A stretch of DNA of 64,000 bases from Ephemeroptericola cinctiostellae (GCF_003339525.1 NZ_CP031124.1:1550001-1614000), one strand, 5' to 3'; counted from the first letter of the stretch, positions 9,091-21,358 are shown. The notes: generated by a model not told the origin, from the sequence alone. Numbers and translations are program-made.

Positions 9091-10071
9091 TTACTCACCG
9101 TTTTGATTGAAAAAACTCAATAGATGTTGAGGCAACCAATTCAAACGGGGATGGGTTTGCCCATGAATAAATCCAACATGGCCGCCTTGTTCAAGGTAGT
9201 GCAGTTGCACATGATGGCTGACCTCGTGGGCGCGGGCGAGGCACGTTGCGGGAATAAAAGGGTCATTCAAGGCATTTATGATCAGTGTTGGGACGGCAAT
9301 GTGAGGTAGAAACTGCTTGCAGGATGAGCGTTGCCAATAGTCTTCAGCATCTTTAAAACCGTGCAAAGGCGCAGTAATGAAGTTGTCGACATCAAAGAAA
9401 TTGCGAGATGTTTTGATTTTTTCAGCTGAAATGCCGAGTTCTGGGTAGGCGGCGACTTTGGCAAGTCCTTTGATTTTGAGTGTGCTGAGAAAATGACGCA
9501 TGTAGACGCGTTGATTAAAACCGCTGGCGAGGGCGATTGAGCCTGCTTTCAAATCGTGCGGAGGGCAAATGGCGGCGGCTTTTTGAACAATGGCAGATGC
9601 CGAATGGCCTTGCTCGCCAAGCCATTTGAGCAGCGCGTTGCCGCCCAGCGAAACACCTGTGGCGTAAAGTTGGCTGTTTGGGTATTCTTTAGCGAGGCGG
9701 CGTAGAATCCAGTCAATTTCCTGTGAAAAACCTGAGTGGTAAAAAATGGGTTGGCGGTTAAGTTCACCACTGCATGAGCGCCAATGCACGACCACGCCAG
9801 AGTCACCATTGTGTGCACATGCGTGCATGAGAGCACGTGCATAAGGGCTTTGGCTGGAGCCTTCAAGTCCATGAAATAAAACAACAAGCCTTTGATTTTG
9901 ATGTGAAGCCTTATCATGGTTGACCCAATCGAGGTCGATGAAATCATTGTCGGGTGTGTCCCATCGTTCACGCATATAAATGGGTTGTGGGGCGCGCAGG
10001 AAGGTGGGGGCGATGGTCTGGATGTGGGCATTGCGTGCCCACCATGGGGGCGTGTAGTGGTGGTGGGTCAT
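9091..10071 (-). CDS. YheT-family alpha/beta hydrolase
   Basis: A 326-residue alpha/beta-hydrolase of the YheT/ABHD1-3 family. The N-terminus PPWWARNAHIQTI is characteristic, followed by VVLFHGLEGSSQSPYAR (oxyanion region), HWRSCSGELNR, the nucleophile elbow TGVSLGGNALLKWLGE, and a late NDPFIP and GGHVGF that supply the acid and histidine. Family members are carboxylester hydrolases of uncertain substrate. It is the last gene of a minus-strand unit map-glnD-hydrolase; only 28 bases separate it from glnD. The family assignment is confident; the physiological role is not known. Confidence 0.88.
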   Translation of the reverse strand: MTHHHYTPPWWARNAHIQTIAPTFLRAPQPIYMRERWDTPDNDFIDLDWVNHDKASHQNQRLVVLFHGLEGSSQSPYARALMHACAHNGDSGVVVHWRSCSGELNRQPIFYHSGFSQEIDWILRRLAKEYPNSQLYATGVSLGGNALLKWLGEQGHSASAIVQKAAAICPPHDLKAGSIALASGFNQRVYMRHFLSTLKIKGLAKVAAYPELGISAEKIKTSRNFFDVDNFITAPLHGFKDAEDYWQRSSCKQFLPHIAVPTLIINALNDPFIPATCLARAHEVSHHVQLHYLEQGGHVGFIHGQTHPRLNWLPQHLLSFFNQNGE

Positions 10072-10099
10072 GGTGAGTGAATGCCCTTAATCTAAGAGT

Positions 10100-12724
10100 C
10101 TAAGAAATGGTGCATACACGCATCAGTTCCGCTTCCAGCTGTGCGGCAGCACTTGGGTCGTTGAGTTGGTCGGATGACAATATGAACACGTCTTCTAATC
10201 GCTCACCCAAAGTGACAATCCGTGCGCTGCGCAGGCGAATATTCATTTGTTTCAAAATATAAGCGATGCTGTACAGCACGCCGTGGCGGTCTGTTGCTGC
10301 GAGTTTGAGGACGTACTCACCCTTGTCTGTTGGCGTCAGGCTGACGCGTGGCACAATGGGGAAGTTCCGAGAGCGGGCAGTCAAGCGCCCCAAGTTGGGA
10401 GCACGTAGAGCTGGGGCGGTGGTGAGTGTTTCCCTTAGTTCTTGGTTAAGGCGTTGAACAAACAGGGCATCGGCTTGATGTGATTCGGGTAAGAGCACTT
10501 GGAAAGTATCAAGCGCGATGCCTTGCCCACTGGTGTAAATTTGCGCATCAAAAATGGATAAATACCGTTGCTGAAAAAAAGAACAGAGGCGAGCAAACAA
10601 GTCGGGAACATCTGCGGTGTACACCATGACATGTAAACTGTGGTCATTGTTGAACGGTTTGGTGGCAACAACGGCTGATGTTTTGCCTGTGTGCTTTGGG
10701 CGTTGAACAATGTGTTCAGCATGCCATGCGATGGTGGTGGCATCGTGACGCATGAAATATTCGGTATCGAAATCGTTCCACAAGGCTTGTGCTTGCGCTT
10801 GAATCTCGGCATTGGGCAGCAGCTCAAGCGCATCCATTGTGCGTTCTTTGAGCATGCTGACAGGGGCTTGGGTTTGTCCTGATAATTCGCGCAGGGTCAA
10901 TTGGTACAAATCCGCCAACAGTTTATCTTTCCAAGCATTCCAAACTTTTGGACTGGTGCCACGGATGTCAGCGACGGTGAGTAGGTACAAGGCTTGAAGG
11001 TTTTCGACACTTTTAACCGTGCTGGCAAAGCGTTGAATCGTCTCCATGTCGGACAGGTCTTCTTTTTGGGCGAAAGTTGACATCGTTAAGTGGTGTTTAA
11101 CGAGGAAAACCACCAATGTTGTTTGTTTTTTGGTCAACGCATGTTGTTTAGCAAAACGTGCGACTTCGATCGCGCCCAAATCAGAGTGATCGCCACCTCG
11201 GCCTTTGGCAATGTCGTGGAACAGGCCTGCGATGTAGAGCAACCAGGGTTGTCCAAATTCTGCCATGACTTGATTGGCCAAAAAATGACTTTGCATGTGT
11301 TCTTGTAAAGTGAAGCGGCGTAAGTTGCGCACGACGGTCAGGATGTGCTGATCAACGGTGTAAATGTGGAACAAATCGTGTTGCATTTGGCCGATGATGC
11401 GACGGAATGCGGGAATGTAACGTCCCAAAACACCGGTCTGGTTCATCAGCCGGATGGCATGCGTGATGCCGTTATCGAGTTTAAGCAGTCGGATGAATTT
11501 AGAACGATTTTCAGGGGTGCGTCGAAATTCGGGGGTGATTAAGTTGCGTGCTTGTAAAATCGCATCCCACAGTTTTGGGGAAAAACCTGTCAAGCCCGTC
11601 ACTTGTCCATACACATAGAATACGTCAATCAGCAAATGGGGTTTGCGAATAAAAGCATCGTTTCTAACCACATCAAGCACATGATCTACTTCAACAAAGT
11701 CAGGAAAGCCTTTGATTTTATGGGCAATATGTGGCGCAGATGGTGGCGATAAAAACAGTTCAAATTTTTGAACAAAGAGGGCGCATTGTTGATAAATCGC
11801 TCGGGCTGCCAAGTAATAGCGTTGCATTAGGTGCTCACCCGCCCGTTTGCCATCGGTTTCAAACAAACCAAAAGCGTGCGCCAAGGGTGTTTGTAAATCA
11901 AACAACACACGGTTTTCCATGCGTTTGCTGAGGATGTGCAGGTGGGCGCGAATCGCCAACAGTTGGTTTTCACTTCGTTGAATCAAACGCAATTGACTGG
12001 CGGTCAGCCAATTGTTGTGGTGTAATTCTTGCCATGTTTGACCAATATTGGCCGCCTTAGCCAACCACAACATCAGATGCAAATCGCGTAAGCCACCAGG
12101 GCTTTCTTTGCAATTGGGTTCGAGGCTGTATGGTGTGTCATCAAATTTGGAATGGCGTTGGCGCATTTCCGCCATTTTTTCACGCCAAAAGGTGAGTAAG
12201 TCAAAATGACGATTAAAGGCCGCGTAGAACGTCTGGTGGATTTTTTTATCACCAGCCAAATAGCGACCTTCAAGGATTGATGTTTGAATGGATAAGTCTT
12301 CAAGCGCATCAGCAATGCACTCATCGATGGTGCGCACGCTATGGCTTAAGGTCACGCCCATGTCCCACAACATGCTGACCCATTGCTCAATGGCAAGAGA
12401 GAGCTGTGCCTTTGATTCGGCTGGCAAATGATCTGTTTTGATCAGTACCAATAAATCGATGTCGGAATTGGGTAGAAGTTCTGCGCGACCATAACCACCA
12501 ATGGCGATCAGACTGGAGGAATGGCGTAAATTGTCAGGTAACGTGCCAATGCAGTGCGCCCAAGCTTCTAATACACACAGATCCGTGAGGTGGGTCAGTT
12601 CACGCATTAAGCGACGCACGGCACGTGTTGGGCTGTTGTTTGCTGTGAATTGTGAAAAAAGCATGCTGCGACCCGCTTGGTAACGGGTGCGATCAAGGGC
12701 GTGGGACGGCGCTGCAGTGGGCAT
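10100..12724 (-). CDS. glnD: bifunctional [protein-PII] uridylyltransferase / UMP-removing enzyme
   Basis: GlnD senses glutamine and adds or removes UMP on PII proteins, controlling nitrogen assimilation. The 874-residue protein has the full domain order: nucleotidyltransferase motif GGYGRAELLPNSDIDLL near residue 75, a helical PII-uridylyltransferase region, an HD hydrolase motif LFHDIAKGRGGDHSD near residue 500, and two C-terminal ACT domains (starting about residues 690 and 795) that bind glutamine. The length agrees with the family. It lies 6 bases downstream of map and 28 upstream of the hydrolase, so the three form one transcription unit divergent from rpsB. Confidence 0.97.
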   Translation of the reverse strand: MPTAAPSHALDRTRYQAGRSMLFSQFTANNSPTRAVRRLMRELTHLTDLCVLEAWAHCIGTLPDNLRHSSSLIAIGGYGRAELLPNSDIDLLVLIKTDHLPAESKAQLSLAIEQWVSMLWDMGVTLSHSVRTIDECIADALEDLSIQTSILEGRYLAGDKKIHQTFYAAFNRHFDLLTFWREKMAEMRQRHSKFDDTPYSLEPNCKESPGGLRDLHLMLWLAKAANIGQTWQELHHNNWLTASQLRLIQRSENQLLAIRAHLHILSKRMENRVLFDLQTPLAHAFGLFETDGKRAGEHLMQRYYLAARAIYQQCALFVQKFELFLSPPSAPHIAHKIKGFPDFVEVDHVLDVVRNDAFIRKPHLLIDVFYVYGQVTGLTGFSPKLWDAILQARNLITPEFRRTPENRSKFIRLLKLDNGITHAIRLMNQTGVLGRYIPAFRRIIGQMQHDLFHIYTVDQHILTVVRNLRRFTLQEHMQSHFLANQVMAEFGQPWLLYIAGLFHDIAKGRGGDHSDLGAIEVARFAKQHALTKKQTTLVVFLVKHHLTMSTFAQKEDLSDMETIQRFASTVKSVENLQALYLLTVADIRGTSPKVWNAWKDKLLADLYQLTLRELSGQTQAPVSMLKERTMDALELLPNAEIQAQAQALWNDFDTEYFMRHDATTIAWHAEHIVQRPKHTGKTSAVVATKPFNNDHSLHVMVYTADVPDLFARLCSFFQQRYLSIFDAQIYTSGQGIALDTFQVLLPESHQADALFVQRLNQELRETLTTAPALRAPNLGRLTARSRNFPIVPRVSLTPTDKGEYVLKLAATDRHGVLYSIAYILKQMNIRLRSARIVTLGERLEDVFILSSDQLNDPSAAAQLEAELMRVCTIS

Positions 12725-12730
12725 AAATTT

Positions 12731-13546
12731 TTAGGCAGAAGGTTGAATGAATGACGGTAAAGCAGGGTAGCCTTCTGATAAGGTCAACACTTCGTAGCCT
12801 GTGGGTGTGACCAACACGGTGTGCTCCCATTGTGCCGACAAACTGCGGTCTTTGGTTTTGACCGTCCAGCCATCTGGCATGGTGCGCATGTCACGCTTCC
12901 CTGCGTTGATCATGGGCTCAATGGTGAAAATCATGCCTGCTTTCAGCTGCATGCCTTGGCCTTTGATGCCATAGTGTAAAACTTGAGGGTCTTCGTGAAA
13001 CACTTTACCAATGCCGTGACCGCAGTACTCACGCACCACCGACATGCCATTTTGATGCGCATGGGCAGCGATGGCGGCGCCGATGTCACCCAGCGTTGCA
13101 CCTTCTTTTACTTGGGCAATACCAATCCACATGCATTCATAGGTGATGTCGCATAAGCGCTTGGCTGCAATCGAGCCTTCGCCGACGATGAACATGCGTG
13201 AAGTGTCGCCAAAATAACCTGCTGGTGTGATGACCGTCACGTCAATGTTGGCGATGTCACCGTTTTTAAGCACTTTATCGTCGGAAGGGACGCCATGACA
13301 AATCACGTCATTGAGGGAAATGCAGCACGATTTTGGGTAAGGAGGATAACCCAGTGGCTGGTAACCGAGGGTCGCAGGGGTGGTGTTTTGAACATCCACC
13401 ATATAGTTATGGCATAAACGATCGAGTTCGCCTGTCGTTGTGCCTGCTTTGACAAAAGGGGTGATGTAATCTAAAAGTTCGGAAGCGAGTCGACATGCGA
13501 TGCGCATGTGGGCGATGTCATTGTCGTTTTTGATGGTAACGGCCAT
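12731..13546 (-). CDS. map: type I methionine aminopeptidase
   Basis: Map removes the initiator methionine from nascent proteins using two divalent metals. The 271-residue protein shows the five metal ligands in order: the aspartates in NIDVTV and GDTSRMF, the histidine in GHGIGKVFHEDP, and the glutamates in FTIEPMIN and WEHTVLVT. The N-terminus MAVTIKNDNDIAHMR fits the family. Map lies divergent from rpsB, as in many proteobacteria, across a 351-base gap, and heads the map-glnD-hydrolase unit. The glnD start is only 6 bases away. Confidence 0.97.
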   Translation of the reverse strand: MAVTIKNDNDIAHMRIACRLASELLDYITPFVKAGTTTGELDRLCHNYMVDVQNTTPATLGYQPLGYPPYPKSCCISLNDVICHGVPSDDKVLKNGDIANIDVTVITPAGYFGDTSRMFIVGEGSIAAKRLCDITYECMWIGIAQVKEGATLGDIGAAIAAHAHQNGMSVVREYCGHGIGKVFHEDPQVLHYGIKGQGMQLKAGMIFTIEPMINAGKRDMRTMPDGWTVKTKDRSLSAQWEHTVLVTPTGYEVLTLSEGYPALPSFIQPSA

Positions 13547-13603
13547 AGGATTCTCTTAATAGATGTTTCAGAATGCGAGCTCTGCGTTGTTTGAACACGG
13601 GAC

Positions 13604-13632
13604 TTGAGCTGTTGGATGTTTTGCTATATAAT
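13604..13632 (+). promoter_or_regulatory. sigma70-type promoter for rpsB-tsf
   Basis: TTGAGC at 13604-13609 and a perfect TATAAT at 13627-13632 are separated by 17 bases. Transcription would start near 13640, leaving a leader of about 255 bases before rpsB. Confidence 0.7.
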
Positions 13633-13639
13633 TATAGGC

Positions 13640-13897
13640 TGTCTTGGGCTCGTTTGCAGAAGTTTTGCGAGCGTACGGGGAAACCCTAAGGTAAGGCTCA
13701 AGATAAATCGCGCGTTGGCAGCCATAAGGGTGCTTTGAAATCATGACGATGGATGGGGTTCAGTCCTCACGTTAAGCGGGTTTGTGAATATCAGCTCATC
13801 GAACATCAAAATCGGCATGGAACAGTTCATCAGGTTTCGAGCCACAGTGCTTGCCAATGTTAGAAACAACCCTTTTACGAATTAAAGGTATTATATT
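13640..13897 (+). promoter_or_regulatory. long rpsB messenger leader, candidate S2 autoregulatory region
   Basis: About 255 bases without an ORF lie between the predicted start of transcription and rpsB. In E. coli and relatives, ribosomal protein S2 represses its own operon through the 5' leader, so a structured leader is expected here. I can see GC-rich segments able to pair (for instance near 13669-13690) but did not fold the region. The function is inferred from position and length. Confidence 0.4.
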
Positions 13898-14665
13898 ATG
13901 TTAGTTACAATGCGTGAAATGCTCGAAGCGGGCTGCCATTTTGGTCACCAAACCCGTTTCTGGAACCCAAAAATGGCTCCATTCATCTATGGCCATCGCA
14001 ATAAAATCCACATCATCAACCTCGAAAAAACTGTTGTCATGTACAACGACGCGGCTGAGTTCATCAAAAAAGTAGCTGCACGTCGTGGCACGGTGTTGTT
14101 CGTTGGTACAAAACGTCAAGCACGTGACATCATGGCTGAAGAAGCAACACGCGCTGGCATGCCATACGTGAATCAACGCTGGTTGGGCGGTACTTTGACC
14201 AATTTCAAAACAGTCATCACCTCAATCAAACGTTTGAAAACAATGGAAGCAGCGATCGAGTCTGGCGAAGCCGACAAAATGATCAAAAAAGAAGCGTTGT
14301 TGTTTAAACGTGAATTGGAAAAATTGCAAAAATCAATCGGCGGTATCAAAGATATGGCTGGCGTTCCTGATGCGATTTTTGTTGTGGACATCGGCTACCA
14401 CAAAGGTGCATTGCTCGAAGCGAAAAACTTGGGCATTCCTGTGATTTCTGTAGTTGACACCAACCATGATCCAAAAGGTGTTGATTTCATCATTCCAGGT
14501 AACGATGACTCTGCACGCGCAGTTCGTTTGTACGCTCGCGGCATGGCTGATGCCATCCTCGAAGGTCGTGCGAATGCTGTGAATGAAATCATTGAAGCGG
14601 CTAAAGAAGCGTCTGAACCAGAAGAATTCGTTGAAGAAATCAATGATGCATCTGCTGATGCTTAA
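13898..14665 (+). CDS. rpsB: 30S ribosomal protein S2
   Basis: S2 is a late-assembling protein of the small ribosomal subunit. The 255-residue product begins [20 protein letters not shown] and contains [38 protein letters not shown] and the late GNDDSARAV block, all typical of bacterial S2. The C-terminus is a short acidic tail (E-E-F-V-E-E-I-N). The gene is first in the rpsB-tsf pair and is preceded by a long leader. An internal hairpin terminator between it and tsf probably sets the relative amounts of S2 and EF-Ts. Confidence 0.98.
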   Translation: MLVTMREMLEAGCHFGHQTRFWNPKMAPFIYGHRNKIHIINLEKTVVMYNDAAEFIKKVAARRGTVLFVGTKRQARDIMAEEATRAGMPYVNQRWLGGTLTNFKTVITSIKRLKTMEAAIESGEADKMIKKEALLFKRELEKLQKSIGGIKDMAGVPDAIFVVDIGYHKGALLEAKNLGIPVISVVDTNHDPKGVDFIIPGNDDSARAVRLYARGMADAILEGRANAVNEIIEAAKEASEPEEFVEEINDASADA

Positions 14666-14686
14666 TCACTGAAAAGTGATGTGATG

Positions 14687-14711
14687 AAAGGGGGCTTCAG
14701 AGCCCCTTTTT
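14687..14711 (+). terminator. hairpin terminator/attenuator between rpsB and tsf
   Basis: AAAGGGGGCT, a TCAG-type loop and AGCCCCTTTTT form a strong stem with a T-run. As rpsB and tsf are normally co-transcribed, this is likely a partial terminator that lowers tsf expression; an intergenic terminator at this place is also known in E. coli. Confidence 0.75.
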
Positions 14712-14847
14712 CGAAAGAATTTCGGAGACCTTGAGGTGTGTTCATCGGGTGTCCCATCATTTGAGCGGTGTTAAACCGCACAAATGGTTGTAGCTTAAAT
14801 TCAAAAGGGTCTGTGATCCTTTTGTACTGATTATAGGAAGAATTGAA

Positions 14848-15729
14848 ATGACAGCAATTACTGCAGGCATGGTATCGGAATTACGTGGCAAAACTGACGC
14901 ACCGATGATGGAATGCAAAAAAGCCTTGGTGGAAGCCGAAGGCAATATGGAACGCGCAGAAGAAATCTTACGTGTAAAATTGGGCAGCAAAGCAGGTAAA
15001 GCCTCTTCACGCATCGCTGCTGAAGGCGTGGTTGTGGTGTACACCAACGGCACGCAAGGCGCGATGGTTGAAGTCAACTCTGAAACTGACTTTGTTGCAA
15101 AAAATGATGACTTTTTGGCATTGGCCAATGGTTGCGCAAAACTGGTTGCAGAACACAACCCAGTCGATGTTGAGGCTTTGTCTGCATTGGATTTGGATGG
15201 CAAAACAGTTGAGCAAACTCGTGCTGACTTGATCGGTAAAATCGGCGAAAACATGACCATCCGTCGTTTCGTGCGTTTTGACAGTGACAACAGCTTGGTG
15301 TCTTACTTGCACGGTGCAAAAATTGGTGTGGTTGTGTCGTACAAAGGCGATGAAACTGCAGCCAAAGACGTGGCCATGCACATCGCTGCGATGAAGCCAG
15401 TGGCTTTGTCTTCTGCTGACGTTCCTGCTAAATTGATCGAAACAGAACGCAAAGTGGCAACTGAAAAAGCCATCGAATCAGGCAAACCTGCTGATATCGC
15501 AGCCAAAATGGTTGAAGGTTCAGTGCAAAAATTCTTGAAAGAAGTGTCTTTGTTTGACCAGCCTTTCGTTAAAAATGACAAAGAAACAGTTGCTGCGATG
15601 TTGAAATCTAAAGCAACTGAAGTTGCTGGCTTCACCATGTTCATCGTGGGTGAAGGCATCGAGAAAAAGGTTGATGATTTTGCTGCGGAAGTGGCTGCTC
15701 AAGTGGCTGCGGCACAAGCTGGAGCTTAA
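14848..15729 (+). CDS. tsf: elongation factor Ts
   Basis: EF-Ts exchanges GDP for GTP on EF-Tu. The 293-residue protein starts [21 protein letters not shown] and has the UBA-like N-terminal domain ending in [16 protein letters not shown]. The EF-Tu contact motif [13 protein letters not shown] is near residue 80, followed by the core subdomains with HIAAMKP and DQPFVKND. The length is normal for the family. It is downstream of rpsB and has its own strong terminator after the stop. A purine-rich AGGAAG precedes the ATG. Confidence 0.98.
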   Translation: MTAITAGMVSELRGKTDAPMMECKKALVEAEGNMERAEEILRVKLGSKAGKASSRIAAEGVVVVYTNGTQGAMVEVNSETDFVAKNDDFLALANGCAKLVAEHNPVDVEALSALDLDGKTVEQTRADLIGKIGENMTIRRFVRFDSDNSLVSYLHGAKIGVVVSYKGDETAAKDVAMHIAAMKPVALSSADVPAKLIETERKVATEKAIESGKPADIAAKMVEGSVQKFLKEVSLFDQPFVKNDKETVAAMLKSKATEVAGFTMFIVGEGIEKKVDDFAAEVAAQVAAAQAGA

Positions 15730-15750
15730 TCAAGCTGATCGTTTGATGAT

Positions 15751-15775
15751 AAAAGTGGGCTTTGCCCGCTTTTAT
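15751..15775 (+). terminator. rho-independent terminator of tsf
   Basis: AAAAGTGGGC, loop TTT and GCCCGCTTTTATTTT give a 10-bp stem (one G-T pair) and a T-rich tail 21 bases after the tsf stop. Confidence 0.85.
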
Positions 15776-16066
15776 TTTGCCCGGAAAGTGGAGCCAGATT
15801 GATGGTTTCTCTATTTTCGGATAAAAATGGTTTGAAATCAAAAAAATGATCGATGAACCACGTCGATAGAAATGAACCTCAATGTTTTTTTGAAATGGGC
15901 TTGCTTGATGTGTGTGTAGGCTTACTTCAAAAAAGTATTTTTTTGGGTGGATGAGTGCCGATTATTGTTAAAAACAGATCGAAAAGGTGTATCCTGTCGA
16001 GAGTTTGTGTCTGGCATTTGGGTGGGTCCATTTCGTATTTATTGGTTAAATATCAAGGAGTTGGTT

Positions 16067-16786
16067 ATGGCGGCTTATAAGCGCGTGTTGTTGAAATTGT
16101 CGGGTGAAGCCCTGATGGGCGATGATGCATTTGGTATCAATCGAAAAACCATCGAGCGCATGGTTTCAGAGATTAAAGAAATCTCTGATATGGGTGTTGA
16201 AATTGCCATTGTCATTGGTGGTGGTAACATTTTTCGTGGCATGACGGGTGGTGCCGCGGGCATGGACCGTGCAACGGCTGATTATATGGGCATGATGGCG
16301 ACCATTATGAATGCTTTGGCTTTGCAAGATGCGATGAAACAAGCGGGTATGGATGCCCGCGTGCAATCGGCATTGCGCATTGATCAAGTGGTTGAGCCTT
16401 ATATTCGCCCACGTGCTTTGCGCCAACTCGAAGAAGGTAAAATCGTGATTTTCGCCGCAGGTACGGGCAATCCATTCTTCACTACGGACACCGCAGCGGC
16501 TTTGCGTGGTGTTGAAATTGGTGCTGAAGTGGTGCTGAAGGCAACTAAAGTGGATGGCGTTTATACTGCTGATCCGAAAAAAGACCCAACGGCGACCCGT
16601 TACAGCACGGTGAGTTTCGATGAGGCCATCAGCAAGGATTTGAAGGTCATGGACGCGACGGCTTTCGCGCTATGCCGAGATCAAAACATGCCGATTCGAG
16701 TGTTCTCGATTGTTAAAGAAGGTGCGCTCAAACGCATTATTGAAGGTTCTGATGAGGGCACTTTGGTTCAGTGTAAGCCTATCTAA
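16067..16786 (+). CDS. pyrH: uridylate kinase (UMP kinase)
   Basis: PyrH phosphorylates UMP to UDP with ATP and is hexameric and UTP-inhibited. The 239-residue protein has [13 protein letters not shown] (nucleotide binding), [43 protein letters not shown] and [13 protein letters not shown], all standard. The ATG at 16067 follows AAGGAG at 16055-16060 and gives the canonical start, although the frame is open upstream to 15947. It is separated from tsf by a terminator and about 330 bases. In most proteobacteria frr follows pyrH; here a terminator and a minus-strand transporter follow instead. Confidence 0.97.
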   Translation: MAAYKRVLLKLSGEALMGDDAFGINRKTIERMVSEIKEISDMGVEIAIVIGGGNIFRGMTGGAAGMDRATADYMGMMATIMNALALQDAMKQAGMDARVQSALRIDQVVEPYIRPRALRQLEEGKIVIFAAGTGNPFFTTDTAAALRGVEIGAEVVLKATKVDGVYTADPKKDPTATRYSTVSFDEAISKDLKVMDATAFALCRDQNMPIRVFSIVKEGALKRIIEGSDEGTLVQCKPI

Positions 16787-16805
16787 GCATTGAGTGATTC
16801 TGTCA

Positions 16806-16836
16806 TAAAAAAGCGCGATGATTCGCGCTTTTTTAC
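16806..16836. terminator. terminator between pyrH and convergent kefC
   Basis: AAAAAAGCGCG, loop ATGATT and CGCGCTTTTTT form an 11-bp stem with a T-run in either direction. Confidence 0.88.
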
Positions 16837-16891
16837 GCGCCATGCATATGAATACACATGAGTGCGTGTGATGTGGCGGCATGAATGTCTA

Positions 16892-18712
16892 TTAAAGTTT
16901 TTCATCTGCAGCTCGCTTCAATTTTTCCTGCCATTCAAACCCAACTTTTGGCAGATTCAGCTCCTCTTGCAGTTGCCGCTCAAGCTCTTCTCGGCCTTGG
17001 CGTATGATGCTGGCGAAGTTTTTATCTTCTCGGATGCTTTCATTTTTATGCATGAACTCATAGTTTTTGTCGCGAAAACTGTTGGTGAGTTCACGGGCTT
17101 CGTAGGCATCCATGCCCATGATTCTTAGGCATTCTCGGCCAAGGCGCAGTGAACCTTCAAACAATTCCCGTTCGATGACCGTCACGCCAAGTTTACGCAA
17201 GTCATAATAGTGTGATACGTCATATGCGCGAGCTGCAATTTCCAAGTGCGGGAAGTGACGCTGGGCAAGGTGAATGATTTTGAGGCAAACTTCTCGGTCT
17301 TCAACGGCGACAACCAGCAGTTTGGCTGTTGCTGCGCCAGCGACTTCGAGCAAGTCGAGGCGAGCGGCATCACCGAAATACACCTTGTAACCAAATTTAC
17401 GCATGGTTTCGATGGTGGATGAATCGTGGTCAAGCACTGTGGGTCGGATGCCCGCAGAAAACAATAAACGGGAGATGATTTGTCCAAATCGCCCGAAGCC
17501 AGCGACAATGACTTCCCTTTGTTTGATGTCGGTGTCCATTGTGGCATTGTCTTCTTTGCCTGTGAAGTAGCGGGCATTGATGATGTCGAACAGCTTGATC
17601 AATAAGGGCGAGGCGGCCAATGACAGGGCGACGATTAAATTCAGCCATGCGCCTTGTTGCACATTGAATAGCTTTCCTTGTACGGCCAATGCGCCGACGA
17701 CGAAAGCAAATTCGCCACCTTGCCCGAGCATCAAAGCAAAAGTCAAACGCTCGCGTGCTTGGATGCGTACGATGCCTGCGATGAGGTACAGCAGGATGAA
17801 TTTGACGGTCATGTAAGCGAGCAATAAGCCCAAAATACGTGGCCACGCGCTGAGCAGCAGCGGGATGTCCATGCTTGAACCAATGGTGATGAAAAACAAG
17901 CCGAGAAATAAACCACGAAATGGGTTTAGATCGGCTTCAAGCTCATGTCGATATTCAGAGCTGGCCAGTAGAATCCCTGCCAAAAAAGCACCTAAACCTG
18001 CAGAAACACCAACTGAAGTCATCAGTTCCATCACTGCAATCACCAACAGCAATGCGGTGCCGACGAAGAGTTCGCGTGAACCATTTTGTGCCACCCAGCG
18101 CAGCATGTAGCGGATTAAATACCTTCCGATAAAGATCACCGCAAGCACTGCGCCAATTGCATTGAGCGCGTTGAATTGTGTTGCACCCGCTACAGGTGCG
18201 AGCAGACCGATGGCAATGATGAGTGGAATCGCCGCCATGTCTTGAAACAACAGCACGCCAAAAACACTTTTGCCTGCATCGGTGTTCATTAGATTGCGGT
18301 CATTCATCATTTGCACCGCGACGGCAGTTGAGGACAATGCCAGTGCCAGTCCAATGATGAGTGCGGCGGTTGGGTTCATGCCGAGCAAATAGGTTGCACC
18401 AAAGAATGCCATAGCACACACCACCATTTGTAAAGCACCAAAAATAAACACGCGGTGGCGCATGTCCCATAATTTCTGACCATCAAGCTCCAACCCAATG
18501 GTGAACAGCATCAAGACCACACCCAGCTCGGCCAATGTGTTGATGCTTTCTGTGTTCTCAGTCAATCTAAAGCCATTCGGCCCCAGTGCCAAACCCGCCA
18601 ACAAGTAACCCAGCACCACACCCAAGCCCAGCCGTTTGGCGATTGGTACCACCAGCACCATTGCGGTCAGGTAAATCATCAAATAAAACAAGATGTTTAT
18701 TTCACCGTGCAT
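16892..18712 (-). CDS. kefC: CPA2-family potassium/proton antiporter with RCK domain (KefC-like)
   Basis: A 606-residue inner-membrane protein. Residues 1 to about 385 are a run of hydrophobic helices of the Na+/H+ exchanger fold (LGYLLAGLALGPNGF, then ELGVVLMLFTIGLELD). From about residue 400 a TrkA-N/RCK Rossmann domain (VIVAGFGRFGQIISRLL, then DHDSSTIETMRKFGYKVYFGDA) is followed by a charged helical tail. This is the KefB/KefC layout. Those proteins are glutathione-gated K+ efflux systems protecting against electrophiles. The gene upstream encodes a KefF-type ancillary flavoprotein with a gap of two bases, which argues for KefC rather than KefB or YbaL. Glutathione gating itself cannot be read from the sequence with certainty. 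Confidence 0.88.
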   Translation of the reverse strand: MHGEINILFYLMIYLTAMVLVVPIAKRLGLGVVLGYLLAGLALGPNGFRLTENTESINTLAELGVVLMLFTIGLELDGQKLWDMRHRVFIFGALQMVVCAMAFFGATYLLGMNPTAALIIGLALALSSTAVAVQMMNDRNLMNTDAGKSVFGVLLFQDMAAIPLIIAIGLLAPVAGATQFNALNAIGAVLAVIFIGRYLIRYMLRWVAQNGSRELFVGTALLLVIAVMELMTSVGVSAGLGAFLAGILLASSEYRHELEADLNPFRGLFLGLFFITIGSSMDIPLLLSAWPRILGLLLAYMTVKFILLYLIAGIVRIQARERLTFALMLGQGGEFAFVVGALAVQGKLFNVQQGAWLNLIVALSLAASPLLIKLFDIINARYFTGKEDNATMDTDIKQREVIVAGFGRFGQIISRLLFSAGIRPTVLDHDSSTIETMRKFGYKVYFGDAARLDLLEVAGAATAKLLVVAVEDREVCLKIIHLAQRHFPHLEIAARAYDVSHYYDLRKLGVTVIERELFEGSLRLGRECLRIMGMDAYEARELTNSFRDKNYEFMHKNESIREDKNFASIIRQGREELERQLQEELNLPKVGFEWQEKLKRAADEKL

Positions 18713-18714
18713 GA

Positions 18715-19293
18715 TCAGCCCCCCATCGTGAAAGCGTGTGTTTTAATAATGGGCGGCTGCGTTTTGAGCTGCGTGAGTTCTGCCACCAAGCGATCACGAT
18801 AAGCTTCGCTGGCCAGTAATAAGGCATCGTTGCTTAAAGTGCCCGCATCGTGCGTGATAAATGGTGGCAACCATTCCATGCCGCAAAACAAGGCCGTTTG
18901 TTGAATGGGCGTAGCAATTTGCGCCATGCTGAAATTGTTGTAACCGTTGGCTGAATAAGAATCCGCATCACCGCCCGTGCTCACAACCCACATCAAGCGT
19001 TTGCCGTGCAGGGCTGTGCCATTTTCGCCATATGCCCAACCATATGAAAGGGTTTTTTCCATCCACAACGAGAGCAAGGCCGGTGTGTGATACCAGTGCA
19101 AAGGATGTTGCAAGACGATGGTGTGTGATTTAAGCAGAGCCTCTTGCTCAGCGCGGGCATTGATGTGAAAGTCAGGATACAGCTCGTACAATGAACGGAT
19201 ATGAACATCAGGCAGATTGCTGACGGCATCGTGTAGCACTCGATTGCTGTGCGAGTGTGATGGATATGGGTGGGCGTAGATGATGGTGATCAT
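18715..19293 (-). CDS. kefF: KefF-like NAD(P)H-quinone oxidoreductase, ancillary to KefC
   Basis: A 192-residue flavodoxin-fold reductase of the NQO/KefF group. It starts ITIIYAHPYPSHSHSNRVL (the FMN-phosphate loop is usually H-P-x-x-x-x-S) and contains IVLQHPLHWYHTPALLSLWMEK, the typical family block, and VVSTGGDADSYS. KefF binds the antiporter KefC and is needed for its full activity; it also reduces quinones. The stop lies two bases before the antiporter start, so the pair is one operon. The promoter must lie in the 386-base region shared with pyrG. Confidence 0.88.
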   Translation of the reverse strand: MITIIYAHPYPSHSHSNRVLHDAVSNLPDVHIRSLYELYPDFHINARAEQEALLKSHTIVLQHPLHWYHTPALLSLWMEKTLSYGWAYGENGTALHGKRLMWVVSTGGDADSYSANGYNNFSMAQIATPIQQTALFCGMEWLPPFITHDAGTLSNDALLLASEAYRDRLVAELTQLKTQPPIIKTHAFTMGG

Positions 19294-21332
<2,039 letters not shown>

Positions 21333-21358
21333 TCGCTTGATATAAATAGGGGTTTCAG

